Source: an uncultured Bacillota bacterium (GTDB taxonomy: Bacteria; Bacillota; Clostridia; Christensenellales; Borkfalkiaceae). Taken from it: a DNA stretch of 64,000 nt. The notes beneath the pieces are model-generated. The model ran no database searches. It was not told the origin of the DNA and worked only from the letters and a program-made list of their open reading frames with translations. Below are positions 35,119 to 42,347 of the stretch, one piece after another. How positions within the stretch are numbered: the stretch's first letter is position 1; each line of letters opens with the position of its first letter. The position numbers and the translations under genes were made by a program. The stretch spans positions 1 through 64,000 of the forward strand of contig CASEHS010000002.1 in the NCBI GenBank assembly GCA_949287815.1, written 5' to 3'.

Positions 35119-36822
35119 TTATTTTTCGATTTCTGCCTTTTCCGAATTCGCCTCGCAGATCCTGCGCATCGAATTTTCACTGAATTTGGGCTTTCTGGAA
35201 TAATAGACAAGGCCGTTCTGCTCCTGCTCTACATCGTATAACTGAGTATAACAATAACCCGACAAAAATTCAAAGGACAGCAACATTTTTGCAGTCTTTT
35301 CGTAATTCGAAATAAACAATTCTTCGTCGCTCTCGGTATCATACCCCCATGCGCTCTGTTCCATTACACAATCTGACAACTTCGTCTGAACGCCGCCAAA
35401 AGAAACTCCGCCAAACTCACTCAGATTCAAAGGTTCCCCGCCGTATGCAATACCTTCGCCGTCTTTGTACATATTATAAAAATTAAATATACCCTTTCTG
35501 ATCCCGTTCATACGTTCTTCAAGCGTATCATATTTTTCATAACAATGAAAATCGGCTACATCTGTCTTTGTGCCATGCTGGCCGCCGCTCACATCCACAC
35601 ACGGCCTTGTCGGATCTAGAGCCTTAGTCATTGAGTATACGCTGTCAATAAATCTCAAATCGCGCGATTTTGCGGAATTATCCAATTCACCCCATGTTTC
35701 ATTGAGCGGGCACCACGTTATAATTGAAGGGTGATTAAAATCTCTTTCTACCGCTTCACGCCATTCGCCGAGAAAGCAGGAAAGTTTGTCAAGATTATGA
35801 TAATCAGAGCCCCAGCTTGCATATTCGCCCCAAACCAAAAAGCCCTGCTTATCGCTTTCAAAAAGATATCTGGGATCAAACACTTTCTGATGAAGTCTTG
35901 CCCCGTTAAACCCTAACGAACGCGAAAGACAAATATCCTCTTTAAACTGCTCATAATTTTCAGGCGTGTAAACCCCGCCCTCATAATATCCCTGATCGAG
36001 TACCAGGCGCTGGAACACCTTTTCCCCGTTCAATAGAAAATTCAGCCCTTCATATTTTACCGAACGAAGTCCGAAATAAGAATATACAGTATCGCCGCCG
36101 AAATTTAAAACGACTTCATAAAGATTACCCTGACCGATTGACCAAAGATATTTTTCTGACAAAGGAATTGTAAACTCACCGTTCCAATTAAGCTCGCCGC
36201 TGTACTCACCGACAGTTTTTCCGCCATATTTTATCTGCACAGAAAGGTCTGCCTTTCCTTCCGCCTCCACTTCCATCTTTACCTGCACCTTCTCAGTATC
36301 GGGATAAAACCTGACCGCACGCAGATAATTTATGGGTGTAGTTTCCAGCCAGACGCTCTGCCAGATCCCAGTCGTACGTGTATAAAAACATCCGAAGGAA
36401 TATTTTTTCGGTGACTGCTTACCGCTGGGCACTTTATCTCTAAGATCGTTTCTGACTTTTACGGTAAGACAATTGTTCCCTTCCTGTAAAAGATCCGTGA
36501 CATCAAAAGAAAACGGAGTATAACCGCCTTCATGCGTTCCCGCAAGTTTTCCGTTCACCAACACCTGAGCCGCATAATTTACCGCACCGAAATGCAGAAA
36601 AGTCCGGCAATTTTCCTGTTTATGGACATTAAAAGTCTTTCTATAAATACAATTTCTTATAAAATCCTTTTTACCCACCCCGGAAAACTCCGATTCAGGG
36701 CAGAAAGGCACTTTTATATTATGTATTTTTCTTCCTATTTTTATTTCCCATTCACCATCGAGAAGAATAAAGCCTTCCCTTGCAAAAACAGCATTCGGAT
36801 GAAGATTATAAATCGAATTCAT
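35119..36822 (-). CDS. glycoside hydrolase family 2 enzyme
   Basis: A 567-residue GH2 enzyme with no signal peptide. It has a jelly-roll sugar-binding domain (about 15-160), an immunoglobulin-like domain (about 165-255) and a TIM barrel (about 258-555). The acid/base is Glu375 in PLNETWG and the nucleophile Glu469 in NLSEFGG, both present. It is short for beta-galactosidase and fits the beta-glucuronidase/galactosidase/mannosidase range; the substrate cannot be fixed. AAAGGGGAT precedes the ATG. The SGNH esterase lies 60 bases upstream on the same strand, so deacetylation and glycan cleavage are probably co-expressed. Confidence 0.87.
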   Translation of the reverse strand: MNSIYNLHPNAVFAREGFILLDGEWEIKIGRKIHNIKVPFCPESEFSGVGKKDFIRNCIYRKTFNVHKQENCRTFLHFGAVNYAAQVLVNGKLAGTHEGGYTPFSFDVTDLLQEGNNCLTVKVRNDLRDKVPSGKQSPKKYSFGCFYTRTTGIWQSVWLETTPINYLRAVRFYPDTEKVQVKMEVEAEGKADLSVQIKYGGKTVGEYSGELNWNGEFTIPLSEKYLWSIGQGNLYEVVLNFGGDTVYSYFGLRSVKYEGLNFLLNGEKVFQRLVLDQGYYEGGVYTPENYEQFKEDICLSRSLGFNGARLHQKVFDPRYLFESDKQGFLVWGEYASWGSDYHNLDKLSCFLGEWREAVERDFNHPSIITWCPLNETWGELDNSAKSRDLRFIDSVYSMTKALDPTRPCVDVSGGQHGTKTDVADFHCYEKYDTLEERMNGIRKGIFNFYNMYKDGEGIAYGGEPLNLSEFGGVSFGGVQTKLSDCVMEQSAWGYDTESDEELFISNYEKTAKMLLSFEFLSGYCYTQLYDVEQEQNGLVYYSRKPKFSENSMRRICEANSEKAEIEK

Positions 36823-36882
36823 TTTATATCCCCTTTTTTAATTTAAACTTGAAAGACAATCTTTTAAAAAATCTGATTCAAC

Positions 36883-37914
36883 TTAGATATTTCTTTTAAG
36901 ATTTTCTCTTAAAAATCCGGCAACATTTATTCCCGTCATCACATGTCCGTAAGCCGAAGGATGCAAAAGATCAGCCGAAAGATAATTCGCCTTGCACATC
37001 AATACGTGACCGTCAACAAGTACCGTATTCGGATAATGTTTTGCTGTTTCAGAAATAATACTTCTCGTGTTGGCAAAATTTTGTTCATAATCAACAGAAT
37101 TATTACTTACATCCGAAAATGCGGGAAACGGTGTCACCAAAAATACTTGTTTTTGCGGAAAATTTCTGCAAATCGTATCGATAAGATAAACGATGCGTTC
37201 CTCGGCAATTTGTCGAGGTCTGTCCGCTATGTTTGTCCCGCATTCAAGCCATATACCGTCAAAATCCTGCGAGCAAAGATATTCCACAACTTCTTTTTCG
37301 CAAAAACAGCCGCCCGCCATCGATTTGTTCAGTACGTCAATATTTAAAATCTGCGCTGCCGTGCTTACATAATTAAGAGCAGTATAAGGCGTACCCACTC
37401 CCTGCGATATGGAAGAACCATACACCAGTAACTTATAAGACGGCAAAAAGTTTTTCGGCGGAGGAGAAATTCTTTCCCCGTTTTCGGTGATCAAGGAAAT
37501 AAATCGAATATCCCCTTCCCCTTCAGGACAAATCCTCCAAACTCTCGGATCAAATCTTTTATCTGCCTTCTCTTTCAACCCGTCTAAACCGTCAGGATAC
37601 GTAAAAGAGAATTCATTTCTCCCCGCTTCTACCTGCTGTGAAAACAAAAGAAAATCCCCGTTATAGACATTGAGCCAAATACTTTTTTCCGATTCAAAAC
37701 AGAAATTGATCTTTTGAGATTGCGTAATAAATCTTAATTCACAACCGAAAGAAGCCCGTGCTGAAACGATATGCCCTTTATATTCCCGCAAATAATTCCC
37801 CGCTCTGTCATATTCGGGAACACCAAGCGCATTACAAACCTTTTCGGGAAAACGGTATAAAACACCGTCTTTTAATTCTGCAACATTATAAAATTCAATA
37901 TTATTGAAAATCAC
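36883..37914 (-). CDS. SGNH/GDSL hydrolase, probable carbohydrate esterase
   Basis: A 343-residue protein. An N-terminal beta-sandwich (about residues 1-155) precedes an SGNH esterase domain. The Ser is in VYGSSISQG (about 169), the Gly/Asn blocks in SMAGGC and ECGTNIAD, and the Asp-His pair in ADLLHPSAYGH (about 321-324). This two-domain layout is common in carbohydrate esterases that remove acetyl groups. The start is GTG, with GGAG nine bases upstream. It lies between sigG and the GH2 gene; a terminator separates it from sigG. Confidence 0.83.
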   Translation of the reverse strand: MIFNNIEFYNVAELKDGVLYRFPEKVCNALGVPEYDRAGNYLREYKGHIVSARASFGCELRFITQSQKINFCFESEKSIWLNVYNGDFLLFSQQVEAGRNEFSFTYPDGLDGLKEKADKRFDPRVWRICPEGEGDIRFISLITENGERISPPPKNFLPSYKLLVYGSSISQGVGTPYTALNYVSTAAQILNIDVLNKSMAGGCFCEKEVVEYLCSQDFDGIWLECGTNIADRPRQIAEERIVYLIDTICRNFPQKQVFLVTPFPAFSDVSNNSVDYEQNFANTRSIISETAKHYPNTVLVDGHVLMCKANYLSADLLHPSAYGHVMTGINVAGFLRENLKRNI

Positions 37915-38049
37915 CTGCGTTTTCTCCTGCGTTGAACTTTTAATAATACATGAAAAGATCTTTTTTTCAGTATAAACCTTTTACGCTCATCCGTCAATTT
38001 TATTATAATTTTATTTTGAACAATCACCTTTATTTTTGTAATCATTTCA

Positions 38050-38093
38050 AAAAACCACCGCGAAGCGCAATTTGAGCGCTTTGCGGTGGTTTT
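38050..38093 (-). terminator. terminator of sigG
   Basis: aaaccaccgc-gaagcgc pairs with gcgcttt-gcggtggttt around AATTTGA, with T-rich sequence following on the minus strand. Confidence 0.8.
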
Positions 38094-38103
38094 AATTTTA
38101 TTA

Positions 38104-38883
38104 TCAGAATTCATAAGCTATTTTTGCACGTATTTCCCCGATCGCATTTTTCTCAAGCCTTGATACCTGCGCCTGAGAAATACCTACTTCATCGGATATC
38201 TCTGTCTGTGTTTTCCCTTCAAAATATCTTAAAAACAAAATCTTTCTTTCACGTTCTTCGAGCTTTGCCATAGCTTCGGAAAGTGCTGCGTGTTCCGTCC
38301 ATACTTCGTCGTTGTTTTTTTCATCGAATATCTGATCCATAAGCATCAATGTGTCACCCGATTTATTATATACAGGATCGAACAGAGAAACGGGATCTGA
38401 AATTGCATCCAGAGCATAAACAACTTCTCTTTCCTGAACCTGCATTTCTTCTGCTATTTTTTCTATCGTTGCTTCTTCGTCTCTCCCTTCGATATTTTCA
38501 CGCGCCTTTAATACTTTATATGCTGTATCTCTTATACTTCTCGGCACCCTTAACGAATTTCCGTCACGAAGATATCTCTTTATTTCACCCAAGATCATCG
38601 GTACACCATACGTGGAAAATTTAACACCGAGATTCGGATCAAATCCGTCAATCGCTTTTAAAAGGCCTATACATCCTGCCTGAAACACATCGTCTGCATT
38701 TGCATTTTTTGCCCAGAACCGTTTGACAAGCGAAAGAACAAGCCTCATATTTCCTACTATAAACCTTTCGCGCGCACGCTCGTCCCCTTCTTTGAGTCTG
38801 CGCATCAGGTTTTCACTCTCTTCTGCCGTCAGTAGCGGAAGTCCCGATGTGTCTACTCCGCAAATTTCAACTTTCTGCAACAT
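38104..38883 (-). CDS. sigG: RNA polymerase sigma-G, late forespore
   Basis: A 259-residue sigma-70 family factor. The N-terminal VEICGVDTSGLPLL is specific for sigma-G. Region 2 shows GNMRLVLSLVKRF and DVFQAGCIGLLKAIDGFDP, and region 4 ends TQTEISDEVGISQAQVSRLEKNA. It directs late forespore genes. GGGAGGTG lies five bases before the ATG. It is the third gene of the spoIIGA-sigE-sigG locus, with its own probable sigma-F/G promoter. The assignment is secure. Confidence 0.95.
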   Translation of the reverse strand: MLQKVEICGVDTSGLPLLTAEESENLMRRLKEGDERARERFIVGNMRLVLSLVKRFWAKNANADDVFQAGCIGLLKAIDGFDPNLGVKFSTYGVPMILGEIKRYLRDGNSLRVPRSIRDTAYKVLKARENIEGRDEEATIEKIAEEMQVQEREVVYALDAISDPVSLFDPVYNKSGDTLMLMDQIFDEKNNDEVWTEHAALSEAMAKLEERERKILFLRYFEGKTQTEISDEVGISQAQVSRLEKNAIGEIRAKIAYEF

Positions 38884-38917
38884 ACTTTCACCTCCCGTAT
38901 GTACAATTCTTTAAGGT

Positions 38918-38947
38918 GAGTATGTGCTTTATCGCTTCTTTTATACT
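38918..38947 (-). promoter_or_regulatory. possible sigma-F/sigma-G promoter of sigG
   Basis: On the minus strand AGTATA (complement of 38942-38947) and CATACTC (complement of 38918-38924) are 17 bp apart, close to the TGTATA-N17-CATACTA forespore consensus. sigG is normally under sigma-F then sigma-G control. Confidence 0.45.
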
Positions 38948-39007
38948 TTATTTTCTAGGCCGTTTATCTACTTGATTTTTTAATCAAGATTATCATAATA
39001 TAAATCT

Positions 39008-39712
39008 TTATATCAGTTTACTCATATCGCTTTTCAGTCTGCCGATAATTTTCTTTTCCAGACGGGATATGTATGACTGCGAAATCCCCAAAAGATCCGC
39101 CACATCTTTTTGCGTCATCTCTTCCGCACCTCCTAAACCAAAGCGAAGATACATGATCTTTCTTTCCCGTTCGGGAAGCCTGGAAAGGGCTTCTCTCAAA
39201 AGTTCTTTTTCGGCACTCGTTTCAATGTCTTTGTATACTGTATCGCTGTCCGTACCGAGAACATCGGATAAAAGCAGTTCATTGCCTTCCCAATCGGTAT
39301 TTAACGGCTCATCAAAAGAAACTTCGCCCCGCAGACGCACCAAACGCCTTAAATACATAAGGATTTCGTTTTCTATGCAGCGGGATGCATATGTGGCAAG
39401 CTTGATATTTTTATCCGCTTTAAAAGAATTGATCGCTTTTATCAGTCCGATCGTACCTACCGACACAAGATCGTCCGAATCCGCACCCGTATTTTCAAAC
39501 TTTCTGGCAATATACACAACCAATCGAAGATTATGCTCAATAAGGTCGGATTTCACACGCTCATCTCCCAAAGAAAGTTTCCCAAGCAAGTCCGATTCCT
39601 CTTCTGCACTGTACGGCAAAGGCAGCGCCTCGCTTCCGCAGATATAATCGAGAACATTTTCTTCTATACGCAAATGTTTTAATAAATTTTTCAGCGATGC
39701 GAGTAATCCCAT
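39008..39712 (-). CDS. sigE: RNA polymerase sigma-E, early mother cell
   Basis: A 234-residue precursor. Residues 1-25 are the amphipathic pro-sequence that holds pro-sigma-E at the membrane until SpoIIGA cleaves it; [12 protein letters not shown] begins the mature protein, as in Bacillus. Region 2 has [13 protein letters not shown] and [14 protein letters not shown], and region 4 ends [16 protein letters not shown]. The ATG at 39712 follows CGGAGG at six bases, so the longer frame from 39745 is rejected. The gene starts 19 bases after spoIIGA ends. Confidence 0.95.
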   Translation of the reverse strand: MGLLASLKNLLKHLRIEENVLDYICGSEALPLPYSAEEESDLLGKLSLGDERVKSDLIEHNLRLVVYIARKFENTGADSDDLVSVGTIGLIKAINSFKADKNIKLATYASRCIENEILMYLRRLVRLRGEVSFDEPLNTDWEGNELLLSDVLGTDSDTVYKDIETSAEKELLREALSRLPERERKIMYLRFGLGGAEEMTQKDVADLLGISQSYISRLEKKIIGRLKSDMSKLI

Positions 39713-39731
39713 ATCTAACCTCCGCCTTTCA

Positions 39732-40559
39732 TCATTTTTCTTCATTCGTGAAAGAGGGCGGCAAAATCAGTCCGTATTCGCCGAGCGATTCTCCGCTGAT
39801 CCCTATCGCCACATCTTCTATTATATTCGCGTGATTACCGCAATATATCTCAATTTTGTCAATTGTGAACACAGTCATATAAGAATTTCCGTTCACTGTC
39901 TTTACAGGCACTTTTTCAAATGCGGTATGTATTTTAGAGTTCTTAGAATTCAGCAATGCCCAGGCTATCGATCTGTCTGCTACGGCGACCTCTTTTCCTT
40001 TGGAAGTACGAAGCCGATTGCCCGTATCACACAATCCTTTTGTTTTGATTTGCTGTCCCTTAAAACTAAGACGGCAATCAAAAATCATACCGTTCAGTTT
40101 TACTCTGGAAGCAAGAAATCCGAACAGCTTTACCGCCGCCACGGAAAAAACCACCGACGCCGCCACAATTATCCCCGAAGGTACGGCATTGACTGTATAA
40201 ACATTTTCTCCCGTAAGAACAAATTCTGAAAAGAAAGCCGTGAGCAATCCTGAAAAGGCAAACATATAAACACAAAACGCCAATGACAGTAAAGCATACG
40301 AACTTTTTTTTCTGAATTTAGCCGCGAACAGCGGCAATACTGCCGCCACACTGTATTTGATAAATAAATCAACAATTTTGGGCAATGTATAATAGATGCT
40401 GAAAATCGTATACCCTACCCCTGCGATCGTACCGAATAATGCGACCAAAAAAATACGCATCAAGGATACTTTCCCTCGTACCGTTTTCACGGCAAGATAT
40501 AACAACGAAGCATCTGCACAAAAATTATCGAGAATCAAAAGATCGAGATATACGATCAT
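39732..40559 (-). CDS. spoIIGA: sigma-E processing protease SpoIIGA
   Basis: A 275-residue membrane aspartic protease with about five N-terminal helices (residues 1-150) and a cytosolic protease domain. The catalytic motif GLCDTGNRL is near residue 192. It cleaves pro-sigma-E in the mother cell after a forespore signal. GGAGGAGG lies four bases before the ATG. It is the first gene of the sporulation locus and is followed directly by sigE. Confidence 0.93.
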   Translation of the reverse strand: MIVYLDLLILDNFCADASLLYLAVKTVRGKVSLMRIFLVALFGTIAGVGYTIFSIYYTLPKIVDLFIKYSVAAVLPLFAAKFRKKSSYALLSLAFCVYMFAFSGLLTAFFSEFVLTGENVYTVNAVPSGIIVAASVVFSVAAVKLFGFLASRVKLNGMIFDCRLSFKGQQIKTKGLCDTGNRLRTSKGKEVAVADRSIAWALLNSKNSKIHTAFEKVPVKTVNGNSYMTVFTIDKIEIYCGNHANIIEDVAIGISGESLGEYGLILPPSFTNEEK

Positions 40560-40589
40560 GTTTCCTCCTCCCGCCGACGGAACAACAAC

Positions 40590-40645
40590 ATTATACCTTT
40601 AAAGGCTATGCCGATTTTACCCTTCTTTGCCGTAACCTGTCGTAT
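40590..40645 (-). promoter_or_regulatory. possible Spo0A-controlled promoter of spoIIGA
   Basis: A -10 TATAAT (complement of 40590-40595) is present with no good -35 at 17 bp, and TGTCGTA, close to the 0A-box TGTCGAA, occurs at 40639-40645, near -60. The spoIIG promoter in Bacillus likewise has a displaced -35 and upstream 0A boxes. This is a weak match. Confidence 0.3.
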
Positions 40646-40714
40646 TTTGGGAGTATCTTTTTGATCTCTTTTGAACCTCTTGCATTTTATGAAGCAATCA
40701 GCTACACATAAAAA

Positions 40715-40747
40715 GAAAACGCCCCGAAAAGACGAGACGTTTTTAAT
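40715..40747 (-). terminator. weak terminator after the cupin gene
   Basis: aaaacg pairs with cgtttt, with imperfect pairing inside, and a T-rich run follows on the minus strand. It lies between the cupin stop and the spoIIGA promoter. Confidence 0.4.
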
Positions 40748-40805
40748 AAAAAATATTTTTTACAGTTACTGATTGCTGATTTAACCGACAAAACCACAAT
40801 GTTGA

Positions 40806-41132
40806 TTAGTCAAAAATAATTAATGCCATAAACACAATCGGTTCATCTCCGAGCGTCTTCATTCCGTGACCACATCCGTTCGGCGTAAATGTCACATCGC
40901 CCGCTTTGACGACTCTTTTATTGCCGTTATCGTCGTATTCCCCCTCCCCGGAAAGAATATAATACGTTTCACTTTCATTGTGATGAGTATGATATCCCAA
41001 GGAAGAGCCCGGCGCAATAGTTACCTGCGCAAATAAACCGCATTTGCCATTCAGCTGGTTTTCATTGAGAAGACGTTTAATACGGACCTCTCCTTCTCCG
41101 CCACACATATTTTTAACAATTTCCTCTTTCAT
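40806..41132 (-). CDS. small cupin-fold protein
   Basis: A 108-residue single-domain cupin. The metal-binding motif 1 has GSSLGYHTHHNESETYYILSGEG with His-His-Glu, and motif 2 has PNGCGHGM with the last His. It could be a sugar-binding or isomerase-like cupin. The ATG at 41132 has GGGAG eight bases upstream. It is a single gene upstream of spoIIGA with no functional context. The family is certain, the role unknown. Confidence 0.8.
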   Translation of the reverse strand: MKEEIVKNMCGGEGEVRIKRLLNENQLNGKCGLFAQVTIAPGSSLGYHTHHNESETYYILSGEGEYDDNGNKRVVKAGDVTFTPNGCGHGMKTLGDEPIVFMALIIFD

Positions 41133-41284
41133 AGTAAAATCTCCCAAATATATTTACATAAAATTTTTTGAATTAACCGATCAAAAGGATAAACCCTATC
41201 CTGAACGATTTACAAAGACATAAATAATACGTCTTGATACGTTTAAACGATCCTGCATTCTAAACTTGTTTCCGAACATTCCAG

Positions 41285-41355
41285 ATCATGCTTTTGCTTC
41301 ATTGGCTTATCAAAAAGTCTTAATCATGCTTTTATTTGATCGACTTATCAATAAA
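41285..41355. repeat. two-copy imperfect direct repeat, 38-bp period
   Basis: ATCATGCTTTT-x-x-TT-x-AT-x-G-x-CTTATCAA occurs at 41285 and again at 41323, roughly three-quarters identical. It sits just outside the IS200/IS605-like end and may be part of it or an old duplication. Confidence 0.45.
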
Positions 41356-41356
41356 A

Positions 41357-41590
41357 ATCCCCGCGTGGAAACGCGGGGTATTTCATTTTCGGGTATAACC
41401 CTAAACTTTACTGGCTGCGCACAAGTGTGCTTTTTATTGGCCTGCCAGCCATGCATTGGTTACTTGCTACCCGTAAACGGGTCGCGCGGGTCGAATATAC
41501 TTAATTGCTCGCTTCCTTTATCCTTCTTCAACTGGTTTTCTATGTATTCTTTTATCGCTTTTGTGTTCTTTCCTACTGTATATATATATT
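41357..41590 (-). mobile_element. IS200/IS605-family end with tnpA C-terminal remnant
   Basis: The minus strand encodes 42 residues (41588-41460) ending QLSIFDPRDPFTGSK, the typical C-terminus of an IS200-like Y1 transposase; an in-frame stop lies upstream, so the rest is gone. Beyond the stop codon are stem-loops: CTGGC/GCCAG around 41411-41450, and a perfect CCCCGCGT/ACGCGGGG hairpin at 41359-41378, as found at the ends recognised by these transposases. The element is a dead 3' fragment. Confidence 0.72.
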
Positions 41591-41715
41591 ATAACATACA
41601 TGGACAAAAAAGTCTAATCAAATATTATTTGGCTAAATAATTCCGTACAGCGAAACCCTTTATCCCTGATACGCTGAGCATCGCGGTGAACGCTTTGAAC
41701 CGCCTGACAGAGTAA

Positions 41716-41748
41716 AAGGAATGGCCTTTGCGGTCATTCCTTTTTGCC
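41716..41748. terminator. hairpin terminator in the junction region
   Basis: aaaggaatggcc pairs with ggtcattccttt (one G-U pair), followed by TTTTT. No gene is assigned to it. Confidence 0.6.
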
Positions 41749-41825
41749 GGATGGTAAAATTTTCCGGTATAACCCGATTTTTATACCAATTTTAGGAAAT
41801 CTCTCCCAAATGTTGTAGAAAAGAA

Positions 41826-41851
41826 AAAGACCACAATATCCTGTGGTCAAA
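41826..41851 (-). terminator. terminator directly behind the tRNA fragment
   Basis: On the minus strand GACCACA pairs with TGTGGTC and runs into TTTTTCTTTT. This is the normal terminator of a tRNA gene, so the sequence to its left is the original chromosome. Confidence 0.78.
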
Positions 41852-41852
41852 G

Positions 41853-41900
41853 TGGTACTCCCGGCGGGAATCGAACCCACAACGGCCCCTTAGGAGTTTT
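41853..41900 (-). tRNA. 3' fragment of tRNA-Arg(CCU), probable attachment-site core
   Basis: Read on the minus strand: anticodon loop CTCCTAA (anticodon CCU with U33 and A37), 3' anticodon strand GGGGC, a full T arm (GUGGG-UUCGAUU-CCCGC) and the 3' acceptor strand ending in CCA. The 5' half is absent: the anticodon-stem partner, D arm and 5' acceptor strand are replaced by unrelated AT-rich DNA. The break falls at the anticodon loop, the usual crossover point of tyrosine integrases. Confidence 0.82.
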
Positions 41901-42347
41901 GAAAAATTCTCAAAATTCTATTAAAATAGGCAATTATTGCGCATTTTAGGGCGTTTTGAGTAATATATTTCGTCTAAAACTGCTAATTTCTTTCGGTTTT
42001 TCGGTAAATTTTAGATTTCAAAATAATTTTCAAACTAAAATAATACCAAAAACAATACCAATTTTTATAGCCGTTTTCAAAAAATTTAACGCCAAACGAC
42101 ACTCTATTTTTCGCTTGCTATGATACCAAATGAAATCAGATTTATCAAGCAAAATTACACATTAAATTGCTTATCGACATTAGGAAGAAATTGTAGATAT
42201 ATCAATGTTCCCATATTTCATTGCCTTTCGTTGTTGCTGTTGTGTAACTCTACCATTCAAAAATAATCATCCTTATATATTCCACATAGGCATATTCCGC
42301 ATAGTTGATTTTAATCGGCTTTTTACATTATTTCTATAATATTTTAT
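41901..42347. other. AT-rich junction DNA with no supportable gene
   Basis: About 450 bases rich in AT between the tRNA fragment and the first carbohydrate gene. It has several short repeats of AATACCAA (about 42040-42062), which may be integrase arm sites. The longest reading frames are under 30 codons and none has a convincing start. Confidence 0.5.

Noticed and set aside
37911..38114. 67-codon minus-strand frame between sigG and the SGNH gene
   Set aside because: It spans the sigG terminator hairpin and lacks a ribosome binding site.
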